DNA of 64,000 nt from Pegoplata infirma (GCA_963921195.1 OY992537.1:151437844-151501843); one strand, 5' to 3'; shown: positions 44,081 through 55,934, numbered from the stretch's first letter. A program made the numbers and translations. Notes: generated by a model from the sequence alone, not told the origin.

Positions 44081-44763
44081 CACATGACGACAAATGGTTA
44101 AAAATATTTTTGTTAGATAAACACTAAAAGTAAAGATAAAAAAAATCTTATACATGTTAGGTTGTATTTGTCTAGGCCCCGTCTTATTCTTTAGGCTAGT
44201 GGGTAGAGGGTTAGCACGATAATTATTTTTTTTAATTTCAATATTTTTCTTAATTTTTTAATTTTAATTAATTAAATCTTTTTATTAATATTTTTTTATT
44301 TTAATTACAATTTTTCTGAATTAATACGGTATTTACAACAACGAAAACAACTTGTTTTTGAATATTTTTTTGGTTTTTGGCAAAAACTATGTAGTTTTCC
44401 CATACAATTTAAAAACTGCGTTGCCAACCAAAACTAAACAAAAACTAGAGTTTTGGCTGTGTTCACTACTAGCTAATCATTCTGTGTGAATATTTTTTTC
44501 AGTTTTGATTTGCTTAACTCGAATGTCAAAAATAAAATATTTGTTTTTTGTGAAATTATTATTCCAATCTGTTAAAAAAGTTAATAAATATGCAATTTAT
44601 TTTTTTTATTAATGTGTGGCTATTGTTATTTTGTGTTTTTTGGTGAGTTTATAAAATAATTAATTTGATTTGACAAACAAAAACTCTATTTATTTGGTGT
44701 AAATGGTTTGGTTTTCAAAAATCAGTTTTGGTCAAAAAGAAGTTAGTTTTTGTTTGGTCTAAA

Positions 44764-45130
44764 CCATAGAAAAAAATAGATATGAAACAGAGTCGTATTT
44801 CGCTTGAATAAGTATTTGTGACAGCACATTATGTAACTTTTGACGTTTAATAAAAACAATGCAACAGAAAGGAGAACAACAACAAAGCAAAAACAACAAA
44901 AGAGAAAAAAAGTTTTTAAACTATCAATAGTGCGTATTATCTTTAAAAAAACGTTGAATAAAGCAAAATAAATAATTAATTTAATTAAATGAAAGACAAA
45001 TTCAATTTTTATAAACAAAGAATCTAATTTGATATTAAATACGTGTGAGATGAGGAAGAACAAGCATTTTGCCACCATATTGGAAAATACATCAAATACA
45101 ACACTGCGTACCTTCTAATCTTTTCTATGG
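44764..45130. mobile_element. 367-bp CCATAGAAAA element, 6-bp duplication
   Basis: Ends CCATAGAAAAAAATAG and (inverted) CCATAGAAAAGATTAGAAGG, flanked by tctaaa (44758-44763 and 45131-45136). Opposite orientation to its relatives at 54416 and 62034. Contains a block with cagtgttgtatttgatgtat and a purine/pyrimidine tract. Short reading frames inside it are shared by the copies only because the DNA is. Confidence 0.88.
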
Positions 45131-45147
45131 TCTAAACATAGTATTAC

Positions 45148-45447
45148 CACAGACTAAATACAGACTCGACAGTAGAGTTTTACAAGAAAAAATGGGGGGA
45201 AAATAAGCGATTTTAGGAGAAAACACAGCGGTTTTTAGCCTGTTTTACGCTAACATGGCAACACTTTCTACGAATTAGGAGTGAGTGAGACAACAAAAAC
45301 CGATCTGGCATCCATTTTTCTTATGGCGCGTTATATCAGTTTTCTCTTTCTAACCTAATTCGTAGAATAATTTGAAAATATTAACCATATGGTTGAAGAA
45401 TACTTTTTTGACACCTGTCACTTATGTCGAGTCTGTATTAGTCTGTG
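45148..45447. mobile_element. 300-bp CACAGACT element, copy 1
   Basis: Exactly 300 bp, ends CACAGACTAAATACAGACTC and (inverted) CACAGACTAATACAGACTCG. Flanked by the palindromic 7-bp duplication gtattac (45141-45147 and 45448-45454), which is shared with the next copy. Confidence 0.92.
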
Positions 45448-45454
45448 GTATTAC

Positions 45455-46060
45455 CACAGACTAATACAGACTCGACATAAGTGACAGGTGTCAAAAAAGT
45501 TGTTCTGAACCATATGGTTAATATTTTCAAATTATTCTACGAATTAGGTTAGAAAGAGAAAACTAATATAACGCGCCATAAGAAAAATAGATGCAAGATC
45601 GGTTTTTGTTGTTTCACTCACTCCTAAGTCGTGGAAAGTGTTGCCATGTTAGCGTAAAACGGACTAAAAACCGCTCTGTTTTCTCCTAAAATCGCTTTGT
45701 TTTTCCCCATTTTTTCTCATAAAACTCTACCACAGACTAATACAGACTCGACAAATATGACAGGTGTCAAAAAAGTATTTTTTAACCATATGGTTAATGT
45801 TTTCAAATTATTCTACGAATTAGGTTAGAAAGAGAAAACTGATATAACGCGCCCTAAGAAAAATGGATGCCAGATCGGTTTTTGTTGTCTCACTCACTCC
45901 TAATTCGTAGAAAGTGTTGCCATGGTAGCGTAAAACGGACTAAAAACCGCTGTGTTTTCTCCTAAAATCGCTTATTTTTCCCCATTTTTTCTTGTACAAC
46001 TCTACTGTCGAGTCTGTATTTAGTCTGTGACTCTACTGTCGAGTCTGTTTATAGTCTGTG
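45455..46060. mobile_element. 300-bp CACAGACT element, copy 2, interrupted
   Basis: Starts right after gtattac and ends before gtattac (46061-46067). It is split by copy 3 (45731-46029), with the duplication actctac on both sides. Reverse orientation to copy 1. Confidence 0.9.
45731..46029. mobile_element. 300-bp CACAGACT element, copy 3, nested in copy 2
   Basis: 299 bp, flanked by actctac (45724-45730 and 46030-46036), a site near the end of copy 2. Confidence 0.92.
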
Positions 46061-46067
46061 GTATTAC

Positions 46068-46674
46068 CACAGACTAATACAGACTCGACATAAGTGACAG
46101 GTTTCAAAAAAGTATTCTTTAACCACAGACTAAATACAGACTCGACAGTAGAGTTTTATAAGAAAAAATGGGGAAAAACTAAGCGATTTTAGGAGAAAAC
46201 ACAGCGGTTTTTAGTCCGTTTTACGCTAACATGGCAACACTTTCTACGACTTAGGAGTGAGTGAAACAACAAAAACCGATCTGGCATCCATTTTTCTTAT
46301 GGCGCGTTATATCAGTTTTCTCTTTCTAACCTAATTCGTAGAATAATTTGAAAATATTAACCATATGGTTAAAGAATACTTTTTTGACACCTGTCACTTA
46401 TGTCGAGTCTGTATTAGTCTGTGCTTTAACCATATGGTTAATATTTTCAAATTATTCTACGAATTAGGTTAGAAAGAGAAAACTGATATAACGCGCCATA
46501 AGAAAAATGGATGCCAGATCGGTTTTTGTTGTTTCACTCACTCCTAATTCGTAGAAAGTGTTGCCATGTTAGCGTAAAACGGACTAAAAACCGCTGTGTT
46601 TTCTCCTAAAATCGCTTAGTTTTTCCCCATTTTTTCTTGTAAAACTCTACTGTCGAGTCTGTATTTAGTCTGTG
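46068..46674. mobile_element. 300-bp CACAGACT element, copy 4, interrupted
   Basis: Begins after gtattac and ends before gtattac (46675-46681); split by copy 5 with duplication ctttaac. Confidence 0.9.
46134..46423. mobile_element. 300-bp CACAGACT element, copy 5, nested in copy 4
   Basis: 290 bp, flanked by ctttaac (46127-46133 and 46424-46430), in reverse orientation to its host. Confidence 0.92.
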
Positions 46675-47084
46675 GTATTACTCTTTAAATTCAAAAACCG
46701 GCAAAAAAACAAGAACAAATAAAAAATATTTTTTTTTGTTTTAATTTTTATTTTTTTCTTATTTTTTTTTTTTTTAATTTTAATTAATTAAATCTTTTTA
46801 TTAATATTTTTTATTTTAATTACATTTTTCCTGAATTTACCCTTTGAATTCAAATATTACTTAGTTTTTGCCTAAGTAACTAATGCCGAGACCACAGACT
46901 AATACAGACTCGACATAAGTGACAGGTGTCAAAAAAGTATTCTTTAACCATATGGTTAATATTTTCAAATAATTCTACGAATTAGGTTAGAAAGAGAAAA
47001 CTGATATAACGCGCCATAAGAAAAATGGATGCCAGATCGGTTTTTGTTGATTCACTCACTCCTAAGTCGTAGAAAGTGTTGCCA

Positions 47085-48364
47085 CACGCAAAAAAAAATC
47101 TGTGTAAGATTGAGCAATCCTACTTGGTAAAACTTTTTTCATACCAAAAAAATTTTTTTACCAAATTTTTGCTAGTATTATGCTTGTCGATGTTAAAGTA
47201 ACATAATTCATTTTTTATGTAAAATAACCAAGTAGCTTGCTCAATAACGCAAATTACCTGCACAAAAATTTATCGAAAGAAAACAACAAAAAAACAAAAC
47301 AAATACAGACCGCCATTTTCATTTTATATTTTTGTGTGCGTTGTTCGTTTATTTTTTGTGTTATAAAAACGTAAAAAGGAAATTGATACATAAAATAAAA
47401 ATAAATTAATACATAAATAAAAATAAATAATTAGTTTTCTAAAAGATAAATAAATGTAAAATAAAAGAATGTTAAAGTTAATTTTGCTTTCATCACTTAA
47501 AACACCATTCAATAAGAAAAACCAATGGAGTCCCAGACGTATGTTTCGATGAATAACAAATGGAATAATAAAGTGAGTATACCCGCATTCCGAAGACACC
47601 AATAAGGTTTAATAGATTTTTAGTTAAAAATTAGTGTTTGGTAATCATTTTATATTTTTACAGGGTACTGCTAAATAAATTTTTGAAGCTATGGAGAATC
47701 CTTCACTACAATAAAGAGTGTGGACACCAATCCTGCCTTTATAAAATTAAACCTAAAAACCCAAAGCCAAGAGAGTCCATACCTGTTTTGATGAGTTACA
47801 AATGGAATGACAAAGTAAGTGTTCCTCCTTACCAAGAGACCAATGGGGTTAATCAATTTTTTAAATTAAAAATTTATGTTTTGTAATAATTTTCTATTTT
47901 TACAGGATGCTTTTAAATAAATTCGTGAAGCTATAGCGGATCCTTTACTTCAAGAAGAAGCGTAGGCAGCAGTCACTCGAGAAAATTGTACAAAAAGGGT
48001 CAGTTGGTCGGTGGTAAATTAAATCCTACACAACATTTATTATATTAATATGGATTTATTCTGTGAAAATTTTAAATTCAACAAATATACAAATTTTTAC
48101 AAAAATTTATTTTAGCATAAATGTGGTAATTTTTAGCATTATTTTTAGTCAGCTTTTCAAATAATTTTGGTATATTTCACCATATTTCTTTTGGTATATT
48201 TTACCAAGTTTTTGCTTAAATAGCATTAGCATTTTCTTCAAAATTTTTTACATAAGTGTTTTGGCAAAATTACGAAAACTACTTCGTCGGTTGTAGTTTT
48301 AGCATATTTTTGGTAAAATTAGGCCAGATTTTTGCTCACTCCGACACAAGTTTTTTTTTGCGTG
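47085..48364. mobile_element. 1.28-kb CACGC-ended element (X1)
   Basis: Ends CACGCAAAAAAAAATCTGTG and (inverted) CACGCAAAAAAAAACTTGTG, flanked by ca (47083-47084 and 48365-48366). The unoccupied sequence gttgccatgttag is seen in sister 300-bp elements. Subterminal DNA is rich in accaa/ttggta words. The interior holds two exon-intron cassettes. Copies: 54983 (inverted, occupied by another element) and 62807 (cut by the window end). Confidence 0.9.
47525..47955 (+). pseudogene. Two tandem exon-intron cassettes in element X1
   Basis: Cassette 1: MESQTYVSMNNKWNNK, then an intron-like gtgagt...tttttacag of 91 bp (47573-47663). Cassette 2: ESIPVLMSYKWNDK, then gtaagt...tttttacag, again 91 bp (47815-47905), then DAFK, stop, IREAIADPLLQEEA. 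The two are diverged duplicates about 242 bp apart. The first downstream exon has several stops, so no product is made. Unrecognised protein; either captured host exons duplicated within the element or relics of its own gene. Confidence 0.5.
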
Positions 48365-48599
48365 CATGTTAGCGTAAAACGGACTAAAAACCGCTGTGTT
48401 TTCTCCTAAAATCGCTTAGTTTTTCCCCATTTTTTCTTATAAAACTCTACTGTCGAGTCTGTATTTAGTCTGTGCCGAGACGCCAAAAAGCAAAAAACAC
48501 CTGACACCCTTTCATTTCGGCCTATGTAAGAAACGCCAACACGCCAAACTTATTTTGGCGTCAGAACATTGAATATCCTCTTCTATATATTGTTCTTGG

Positions 48600-48883
48600 C
48601 ATAAACTACTCAAATCCCTTAGGAAAACGTTTATGAACAAAAACAAGGAATATATAAGCAAAAATCCTTAGGTAATATTGCCCTTAAGGAAACGGAAAAT
48701 TGAGCAAAAAAATACAAAAAAATTACCCAAATTATTTAATTCAAATAATATATGATTATTTTTGACAAGAATGATTATTTTTGACAAGAAAGGTGCTTAT
48801 TAATACCTATGATTTTTGGGATTTCCATAAAAAGAAAGACGATTTGTATATTTAATTAGTTTTTTTATTTAAATTATAAAATA
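48600..48883. other. DNA right of the giant repeat, no gene seen
   Basis: About 280 bases of AT-rich sequence with repeated ccttagg and tgattatttttgacaagaa (twice). It shows no continuation of the retrotransposon found left of 4089. Confidence 0.4.
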
Positions 48884-49320
48884 CACTCAACCAAAAATCA
48901 TTGTATTCCCAAAGAAAATCGTTGTACACCCAAAAAAAAAACAATTGTGAAATTATTTAATTTTAGGGTATAATTTACCTAAGATTTTTCGCAGGAATCC
49001 AACTCGAAAAGTTTCTTTGCATATTACCCGAATCAACTTAGGTAAACTTACAAAATGCATTTAAGCATTATTTCAAATTTAATTTTGTTTATTTAGCCAC
49101 TATATTTAAATAAATGGTACAGTTTGATTGGTCAAATAACGTATTTTTTTTAGGTTGATTTAATAGTTTTATATATCCCCTTCCATACAAAATGCTCAAT
49201 ATTATAAATTTTAATTACATTTATTTTTAATATTTTTTTTAATATAAAGGACAATTTTATAATAAAATATAAATACTAACAAGCTTAAAATACATACTTA
49301 GCATGATCAGTGACAACTAA

Positions 49321-52300
49321 TTTTTTCTATAGAAACTTTCTCAAAGACAATTTTTCTATAGAAATAAAAAGACAATTCTTCTTTAGAAAATTCCTGACAG
49401 ACAATTTTTCTATAGAAACTTTCTGAAAGACAATTCTTCTATAGAAAATTTCTGAAAGACTATTTTTCTATAAAAAATTTCTAAAAGACAGATTTACTAT
49501 AGAAAATTTTTAACAGACAATTTTTTTAAAAAATTTCTCAAAGACAATTCTTCTATAGAAAATTTTTAATAGACAATTTTTCTATAGAAAATTTCCAAAG
49601 ACAATTTTTTTATAAAAAATTTCTGAGAAATAATTTTTCTACAGAAAATTTCTGAAAGAAAATACTCCTATAGAAAATTTCTTAAAGTAAAATTTTCTAT
49701 AGAAATTTTCTCAAAGACAATTCTTCTATAGCAAATTCCTGAAAGACAGTTTTTCTATAGAAACTTTCTGAACGCCAATTTTTCTATAGAAAATTTCTGA
49801 AAGAAAATTTTTCGATAGAAAATTTCTGGTTGACAATTTTTCTATAGAAAATTTCTGAAAGATAATTTTTCTATAGAAAGTTTTTGACGACAATTTTTCT
49901 GTAGAAAACTTTTTCAAGCCAATTTTAAAAAAAAAATTCTATAAAAAATTTCTTAAAGACAATTTTTCTATAAAAAATTTCTCAAAGATAATTCTTTAAT
50001 AGAAAATATTTTAAAGATAATTTTTCTATAGAAAATTTCCCAAAGACAATTATTCTACAGAAAATTCCTCAAAGACAATTTTTTAATAGAAAATGTTTTA
50101 AAACCAATTTTTCTATAGAAAATTGGTTTTAAACCAATTAAAAAAGATAATTTTTCTATAGAAAATTTCACAAAGATAATTTTTCATAGAAAATTTCTGA
50201 AAGGCAATTTTTCTGTAGAAATTTTCTGAAAGACAATTCTTCTATAGAAAATTTTTCGATAGAAAATTTCTGGAAGACAATTTTTCTATAGAAAATTTCT
50301 GAAAGACAATTTTTCTAAAAAAAATTTTGAAAGTTAATTTTTCTATAGAAAATTTTTGAACAACAATTTTTCTATAGAAAATTTTTTATAGAAAGTTTCT
50401 GAAAGACAATTTTTCTATAGAATATTTCTCAAAGACAATTTTTCTATAAAATATTTCTCAAAGACAATTTTTCTACAGAAACTTTTTCAAAGACAGTTTT
50501 TCTATATAAAATTTCTGAAAGACAGGTTTTCTGTAGAAAATTTCTGAAAGACAATCTTTCTATGGAAACTTTCTCAAACACAATTTTTCCATAGAATACT
50601 TCTGAAAGGCAATTTTCATAGAAAAATTCTCAAAGACAATTATTCTATAGAAAATTTCTTAGACAATATTTCTATAGAAAATTTCTGAGAGAAATTTTTC
50701 TAGAGAATATTTTTGAAAAATAATTTTCCATAGAAAAATTCTCAAAGACAATTCCCAAGGACAATTTTCTACAGAAAATTTCTCAAAGACAATTCTTCAA
50801 TAGAAAATTTTTTAAAGATAATTTTTCTATAGAAAATTTCCCAAATATAATTTTTATATAGAAAACTTCTCAAAGATAATTTTTTAATAGAAATTTAAAA
50901 ACAAAAAAATTCTATAGAAACTTTCTCAAAGACAATTTTTTATAGAAAATTGCTGAGAGACAATTTTTCTGCAGAAAATTTCTGAAAAACAATTTTTCTA
51001 TATAAAATTTCTAAAAGACAGGTTTTCTATAGAAAATTTCTAAAAAAAAAAAATTTTTCTGAGAGACAATTTTATTACAGAAAATTTCTGAAAGAAAATT
51101 TTTCTATAGAAAATTTCTGAAAGACAGGTTTTCAGAGAAAATTTCTAAAAGAAAATTTTTCTGTAGAAAATTTTTTAAAAAATTTTCATAAAAAATTTCT
51201 CAAAGACAATTTGTTTATAGAAAATTTTTTATAGAAAATTCCTCAAGGACAATTTTTCTATAGAACATTTCTGAAAGTCAATTTTTCTATAGAAAATTTC
51301 TGAAAGACAATTTTTCTATAGAAAATTTCTTAAAGACAATTTTTCTATAAAAACTTTGTCAAAGACAATATTTAAATAGAAAATTTTTCAAATACAATTT
51401 TTCTATAGAAAATGTCTTAAAGGCATTTTTAAATAGAAAATTTTTCAAATACAATTTTTCTATAGAAAATGTCTTAAAGGCATTTTTTCTATAGAAAATT
51501 TTTGAAAGTCAATTTTTAATAGAAACTTTTTCAAAGACAATTTTTGTAAAGAAAATTTCTTAAAGATAATTTTTCTATAGAAAAGACAGTTTTTCTATAG
51601 AAAATTATTCTGTAAAAAATTTCGTAAAAACAACTTTTCTTTAGATATTTTTTTGTTTTTTTTTAGAAAGTATCTATAGAAAAATTGTCTTTCAGAAATT
51701 TTCTGTAGAAAAATTGTCTTTCAGACATTTCTAGAGAAAAATTGTCTTTAAGAAATTTTTTATGGAAAAATTGACTTTGAGAAATTTTTAAAGAAAAATT
51801 GTCTTTAGAAAAATTGTATGAGAAATTTTTTATAAAAAATTGTATTTAAAAATTTTTTTATAGAAAACTTGTCTTTAAGAAATTTTCTATAGAAGAATTG
51901 TCTTTCAGAAATTTTCTATAGAAAAATTGTCCTTGAGAAATTTTTATACAAAAATTGTTTTTAGAGATATTTTCTATGGAAATATTGCTTGAAATTTTTT
52001 TTATAAAAAAATTGTTTTTCAAAAAATTTTCTAAAGAAAAATTGTTTTTCAGAAATATACTATTGAAAAAATTCTGTAATTCTTAGAATTTTTTTCTATA
52101 GAAAAATTCTCTATTTCTGAGAAATTTTTTCTATAGAAAAAGTCTTGCATTTTGAGACAATTTTTCTATAAAAAAAGTCGTAAATTCTTAAACAATTTTC
52201 CTATAGAAAAAAAACTCAGATTCTGACACAATTTTTCTACAGAACAAATTTTAGATTCTGTGACAATTTTTCTACAGAAAAAGTCTCAGGTTCTGATACA

Positions 52301-52435
52301 ATTTTTCAATAGAAAAAATCATAGATTCTAAGACAATTTTTCTTTAGAACAATTTTCATATTCTGAGACAATTGTTCTATAGAAAGTACCATATTGTGAG
52401 ACTATTTTTCTAAAGAATTTTTTCTGTAGATGCTG
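49321..52435. repeat. Array of about 28-bp units in Y1
   Basis: Roughly 110 diverged units of the type gacaatttttctatagaaaatttctgaaa. Most include the palindrome TTTTCTATAGAAAA. The direction flips near 51650, after which units read ttctatagaaaaattgtctttcag. The last 350 bases are another subtype (agattctgagacaattttt). Much more diverged than the 25-bp array. Confidence 0.93.
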
Positions 52436-52740
52436 AATTATCACTAACCGGAATCTGCAATCAAAAACCTCAAGTCATTTTCTGGATCTGCTTTTGTGTC
52501 TACTATTGAACCAACACTGCGAACAGCCTACATTGGGTGGAGATTCCAAGTAATGTATTTTTACAAGTTGCGTGGCGGATGCCGCAAATGTTTGGATAAA
52601 CCACCACCGTCTGCAACTGAAAGTTAATATTTTGGTTAATATACGTTTATCAAATATATAAACACATTAATTTTGCTTACCTTTTTAATTAATTAAATAA
52701 ATTAGTTCCTCATAGATATATTTTATAAAAAATTAAAGAC
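52430..52740 (-). pseudogene. Gene-like fragment in Y1
   Basis: On the minus strand aaaaaggtaagc (donor-like, about 52684) and ttaactttcag (acceptor-like, about 52616) bound a 60-70 base intron-like stretch. Then comes GCAGACGGTGGTGG-type coding (ADGGG), and later aaagcagatccagaaaatgacttg. Stops interrupt it. The sister Y2 has a longer and better version (55935-56310). Confidence 0.4.
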
Positions 52741-53751
52741 AATTTGTTGTCAATGTGTTGTTTACAATGTGGCATTAATATGTCGACTTTATCGAATTAA
52801 ATTTATTTATATTTATAAACAAAACTTAGGTAAAAGATTCAAGTTTGTGTATGTTAAATTTAATATTGTAAACAATGCTATTTTACAAAATAAATGTCAT
52901 ATACAATTTAGTTAAAACTTGAGCAATTTCTTGAACTCAATATAAAAAAAATTTACCTAAGTCACATTAGACTGTTTAACACTAGTTATTTTTTTGGGTG
53001 TAAATTCAACAGAAATCATTGTTGATTTTGACCCTACAAATATTTATGTTGATTTCAATAAAAATTGTTGTCAGTTTTTGTAAAAGTTGATCAACCCGTT
53101 TTTTTGTAAATCAACTCGTATTTTTTGTAAACTCAACTCATATTTTTGTTAAAACAAGAAATTTTATTAATAAAAAAAAGCTTGTTGTTATTTGTTTATA
53201 TTCTTTTATTAAGTAAAAATCACAATATTTTTTAGAATTATCACCGGCTTTTTAAGCTGCAATATTTAAACACGAGATTTTTCGTAAGCCATTCTCCAGT
53301 TTTCTAATGACACCAAATCAAAAACCTTAAAATAAACACAAAAAAAATTATAATATAGTATGATTACATAAAGTAACCAATGTATTTTATTACTTACCAA
53401 ATATTTACAGATCAGAATCTGATCATCAGATCCTATTTTTAATTTATTTTTATAATATTAAGTATTTTTATAAGAAACAAACACATAAAATAATTTTATG
53501 AGAGACAAACAAATTTCACATTGCAATGCATTGCTACCAACTTGATAATACAAAAATAAACGAACAGGGTTGTTTTTTTCGTTTTTGGTTTTATCTATTG
53601 AATTCTGTATAAGCGTTGTAAAAAGTTGATTCAACTTTACTGATTATTCAACGATATCAACATTAATTTTTGTTGAATACGGCAATATTCTGTAAAACTT
53701 GATCTACAATGGGTTTACTAATTTTTCTACTAAGATATTTCTATGAGTGTA

Positions 53752-54409
53752 CTATTTATTATAATACAATATTTAAGTGAAAATATTAAGTTAAATTTAA
53801 CACATTATTAAAATCATTTTTTATAATATAAAAACTCACTATATGTTGATCCATACCAAAACGGCTTCCTTCCCTGCCAAAGAAAACACTAGCTGCAAGG
53901 GAGTCCAATGATTTATTTTAGTTACATAGATAACAAATTGACCGGCATTATTTTCATGATTATGTTTATAATTTTTTAATTATTTTTATTTCTATATATT
54001 TTATATTGTTTTCACTAGAATAATTTATTTTGTTTAGTTGCTGCTTCGCTGTTCGTTTTTGCATGTATGTTTGTGTTTGTACATCTACCATTTTATAATT
54101 AATGGGGTCGTCACATTTTTTGAGACTTTTCACATTGTTTTTGTGAAAAATTCTTAAGTTTATTGGTAATATAGTGCTGCTTTACAATAGACAAATAATG
54201 AAATGTATATTGCATAAAATGTAAAAGACCATGTGTTATTCTAAAAAGCCATGGAATTTTTACCTAAGGTTTGCATTATGTAATTTACGCTTTATCTAGA
54301 TAAATTTTAACAATCCACGTGTGTATTCATTAAACTCCATATAAAAAAAAATTACCAAGTTCGAATGGATATTTTAACACACGTCTTTTTTTTGTGTGTA
54401 GAACATGTG
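53752..54409. other. AT-rich DNA between elements, no gene seen
   Basis: Includes a slightly GC-richer patch (53855-53915, cggcttccttccctgcc). No usable frame. The end (54340-54400, ttaccaagttcgaatgg...ttttttttgtgtg) resembles a decayed CACGC-type end. Confidence 0.35.
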
Positions 54410-54415
54410 TTATAG

Positions 54416-54787
54416 CCATAGAAAAGATTAGAAGGTACGCAGTGTTGTATTTGATGTATTTTCCAATATGGTGGCAAAATGCTTGTTCTTCCTCATCTCA
54501 CATGTATTTAATATCAAATTATATTCTTTGTTTATAAAAAATGGAATTTGTCTTTTATTTTATTTAATTAAATTTATTATTTATTTTGCTTTATTTAACG
54601 TTTTTTTAAAGATAATACGCACTATTGATAGTTTAAAAACTTTTTTTTTTCTCTTTCAGTGTTTGCTTTGTTGTTGTTCTCCTTTATGTTGCATTGTTTT
54701 AATTAAACGTCAAAAGTTACATAATGTGCTGTCACTAATAATCAAGTTAAATACGACTCTGTTACACTTCTATTTTTTTTTCTATGG
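54416..54787. mobile_element. 372-bp CCATAGAAAA element, second copy
   Basis: Ends CCATAGAAAAGATTAGAAGG and (inverted) CCATAGAAAAAAAAATAG, flanked by ttatag (54410-54415 and 54788-54793). Confidence 0.9.
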
Positions 54788-55934
54788 TTATAGCCAACTA
54801 TGAGATTAATCACAATTGGAGCGGGAAGCGGAAAAACGCGTCAAAAATCGAGCGATTAATTTAAATTAAGCGTCAAGCGGATTGCGGTTTTCTTTGCATT
54901 ATTTTTGACATTCATACTTCGAAATGTACACTCAAAAAAGTATGTCGGTAAAATCTACTACAAAAGACAGTTGTTTTGACTACACGCAAAAAAAAACTTG
55001 TGTCGGAGTGAGCAAAAATCTGGCATAATTTTACCAAAAATATGCTAAAACTACAACCGACGAAGTAGTTTTCGTAATTTAGCCCAAACACTTATGTAAA
55101 AAATTTTGAAGAAAATGCTAATGCTATTTAAGTAAAAACTTGGTAAAATATACCAAAAGAGATATGGTGAAATATTCCAAAATTATTAGAAAAGGTGACT
55201 AAAAATAATGCTAAAAATTACCACATTTATGCTAAAATAAATTTTCAATAAATTTTTGTAAAAATTTGTATATTTGTTGAATTTAAAATGTTCACAGAAT
55301 AAATCCATATTAATGTAATAAATGTTGTGTAGGATTTAATTTACCACCGACCAACTGACCCTTTTTGTACAATTTTCTCGAGTGACTGCTGCCTACGCTT
55401 CTTCTTGAAGTAAAGGATCCGCTATAGCTTCACGAATTTATTTAAAAGCATCCTGTAAAAATAGAAAATTATTACAAAACATAAATTTTTAATTTAAAAA
55501 ATTGGTAAACCACATTGGTCTCTTGGTAAGGAGGAACACTTACTTTGTCATTCACCCAAAAAAATAACTAGTGTTAAACAGTCTAATGTGACTTAGGTAA
55601 ATTTTTTTTATATTGAGTTCAAGAAATTGCTCAAGTTTTAACTAAATTGTATATGACATTTATTTTGTAAAATAGCATTGTTTACAATATTAAATTTAAC
55701 ATACACAAACTTGAATCTTTTACCTAAGTTTTTTTTATAAATATAAATAAATTTAATTCGATAAAGTCGACATATTAATGCCACATTGTAAACAACACAT
55801 TGACAACAAATTGTCTTTAATTTTTTATAAAATATATGTATGAGGAAATAATTTATTTAATTAATTAAAAAGGTAAGTAAAAATAATGTGTTTATATATT
55901 TGATAAACGTATATTAACCAAAATATTAACTTTC

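Larger units (their letters stand above)
44331..46681. mobile_element. Composite insertion: AATAC-ended element hosting other elements
   Basis: Absent from the left arm (compare 12196-12216). The host element runs 44331 to about 45146 with similar inverted ends AATACGGTATTTACAAC and AATACTATGTTTAGACC. The duplication is short and ambiguous (t to tta). It carries a 367-bp CCATAG element and, at its right edge, a cluster of five 300-bp elements. Confidence 0.55.
46893..48474. mobile_element. 300-bp CACAGACT element, copy 6, hosting a CACGC element
   Basis: Flanked by ccgagac (46886-46892 and 48475-48481). Subtracting the nested element and its 2-bp duplication leaves exactly 300 bp. The left arm has the unoccupied site (ctcggcattag). 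Confidence 0.92.
4089..48599. mobile_element. Giant inverted-repeat element (44.5 kb with insertions)
   Basis: The outer tips are inverted copies beginning CCAAGAACAATATATAGAAG (4089 onward, and the reverse complement of 48599 backward). Homology continues inward to about 17666 and 37547. Removing recognisable insertions leaves arms of a few kilobases and a centre with tRNA-like modules and MADF genes. The left tip interrupts a retrotransposon. I find no target duplication: the left flank ends gttcgag and the right flank starts cataaac. A large DNA transposon that lost one flank, or an inverted segmental duplication, both fit. No transposase is recognisable. Confidence 0.55.
37547..48599 (-). 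repeat. Right arm of giant inverted repeat
   Basis: Reverse-complement counterpart of 4089-17666. Private insertions: the non-LTR retrotransposon (38076-43261), the composite at 44331-46681, and the 300-bp element with its nested guest (46893-48474). It keeps three copies of the GTC-type tRNA-like module where the left arm has two. Confidence 0.85.
48927..53000. mobile_element. 4.07-kb CACCCAAAA-ended element (Y1) with satellite array
   Basis: Ends CACCCAAAAAAAAAACAATT and (inverted) CACCCAAAAAAATAACTAGT, flanked by TA (48925-48926 and 53001-53002). Order: subterminal DNA, tandem array (49321-52435), gene-like fragment, subterminal DNA. An inverted sister copy is at 55553-59729. Confidence 0.88.
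48884..53749. mobile_element. CACTCA-ended element hosting element Y1
   Basis: Ends CACTCAACC and (inverted) CACTCATAG, flanked by TA (48882-48883 and 53750-53751). Most of it is the nested Y1; its own DNA is 48884-48926 and 53003-53749, AT-rich with gttgatt/aatcaac words. End similarity beyond six bases is weak. Confidence 0.55.

Noticed and set aside
44743..45078. 111-codon frame, also at 54468-54803 and 62000-62188
   Set aside because: Shared only because all three are copies of the CCATAGAAAA element; frame extends over its ends and is of low-complexity composition.
4089..48599. Polinton/Maverick or DNA-virus interpretation of the giant repeat
   Set aside because: No DNA polymerase B, integrase, capsid or packaging ATPase seen; no 6-bp duplication or typical ends.
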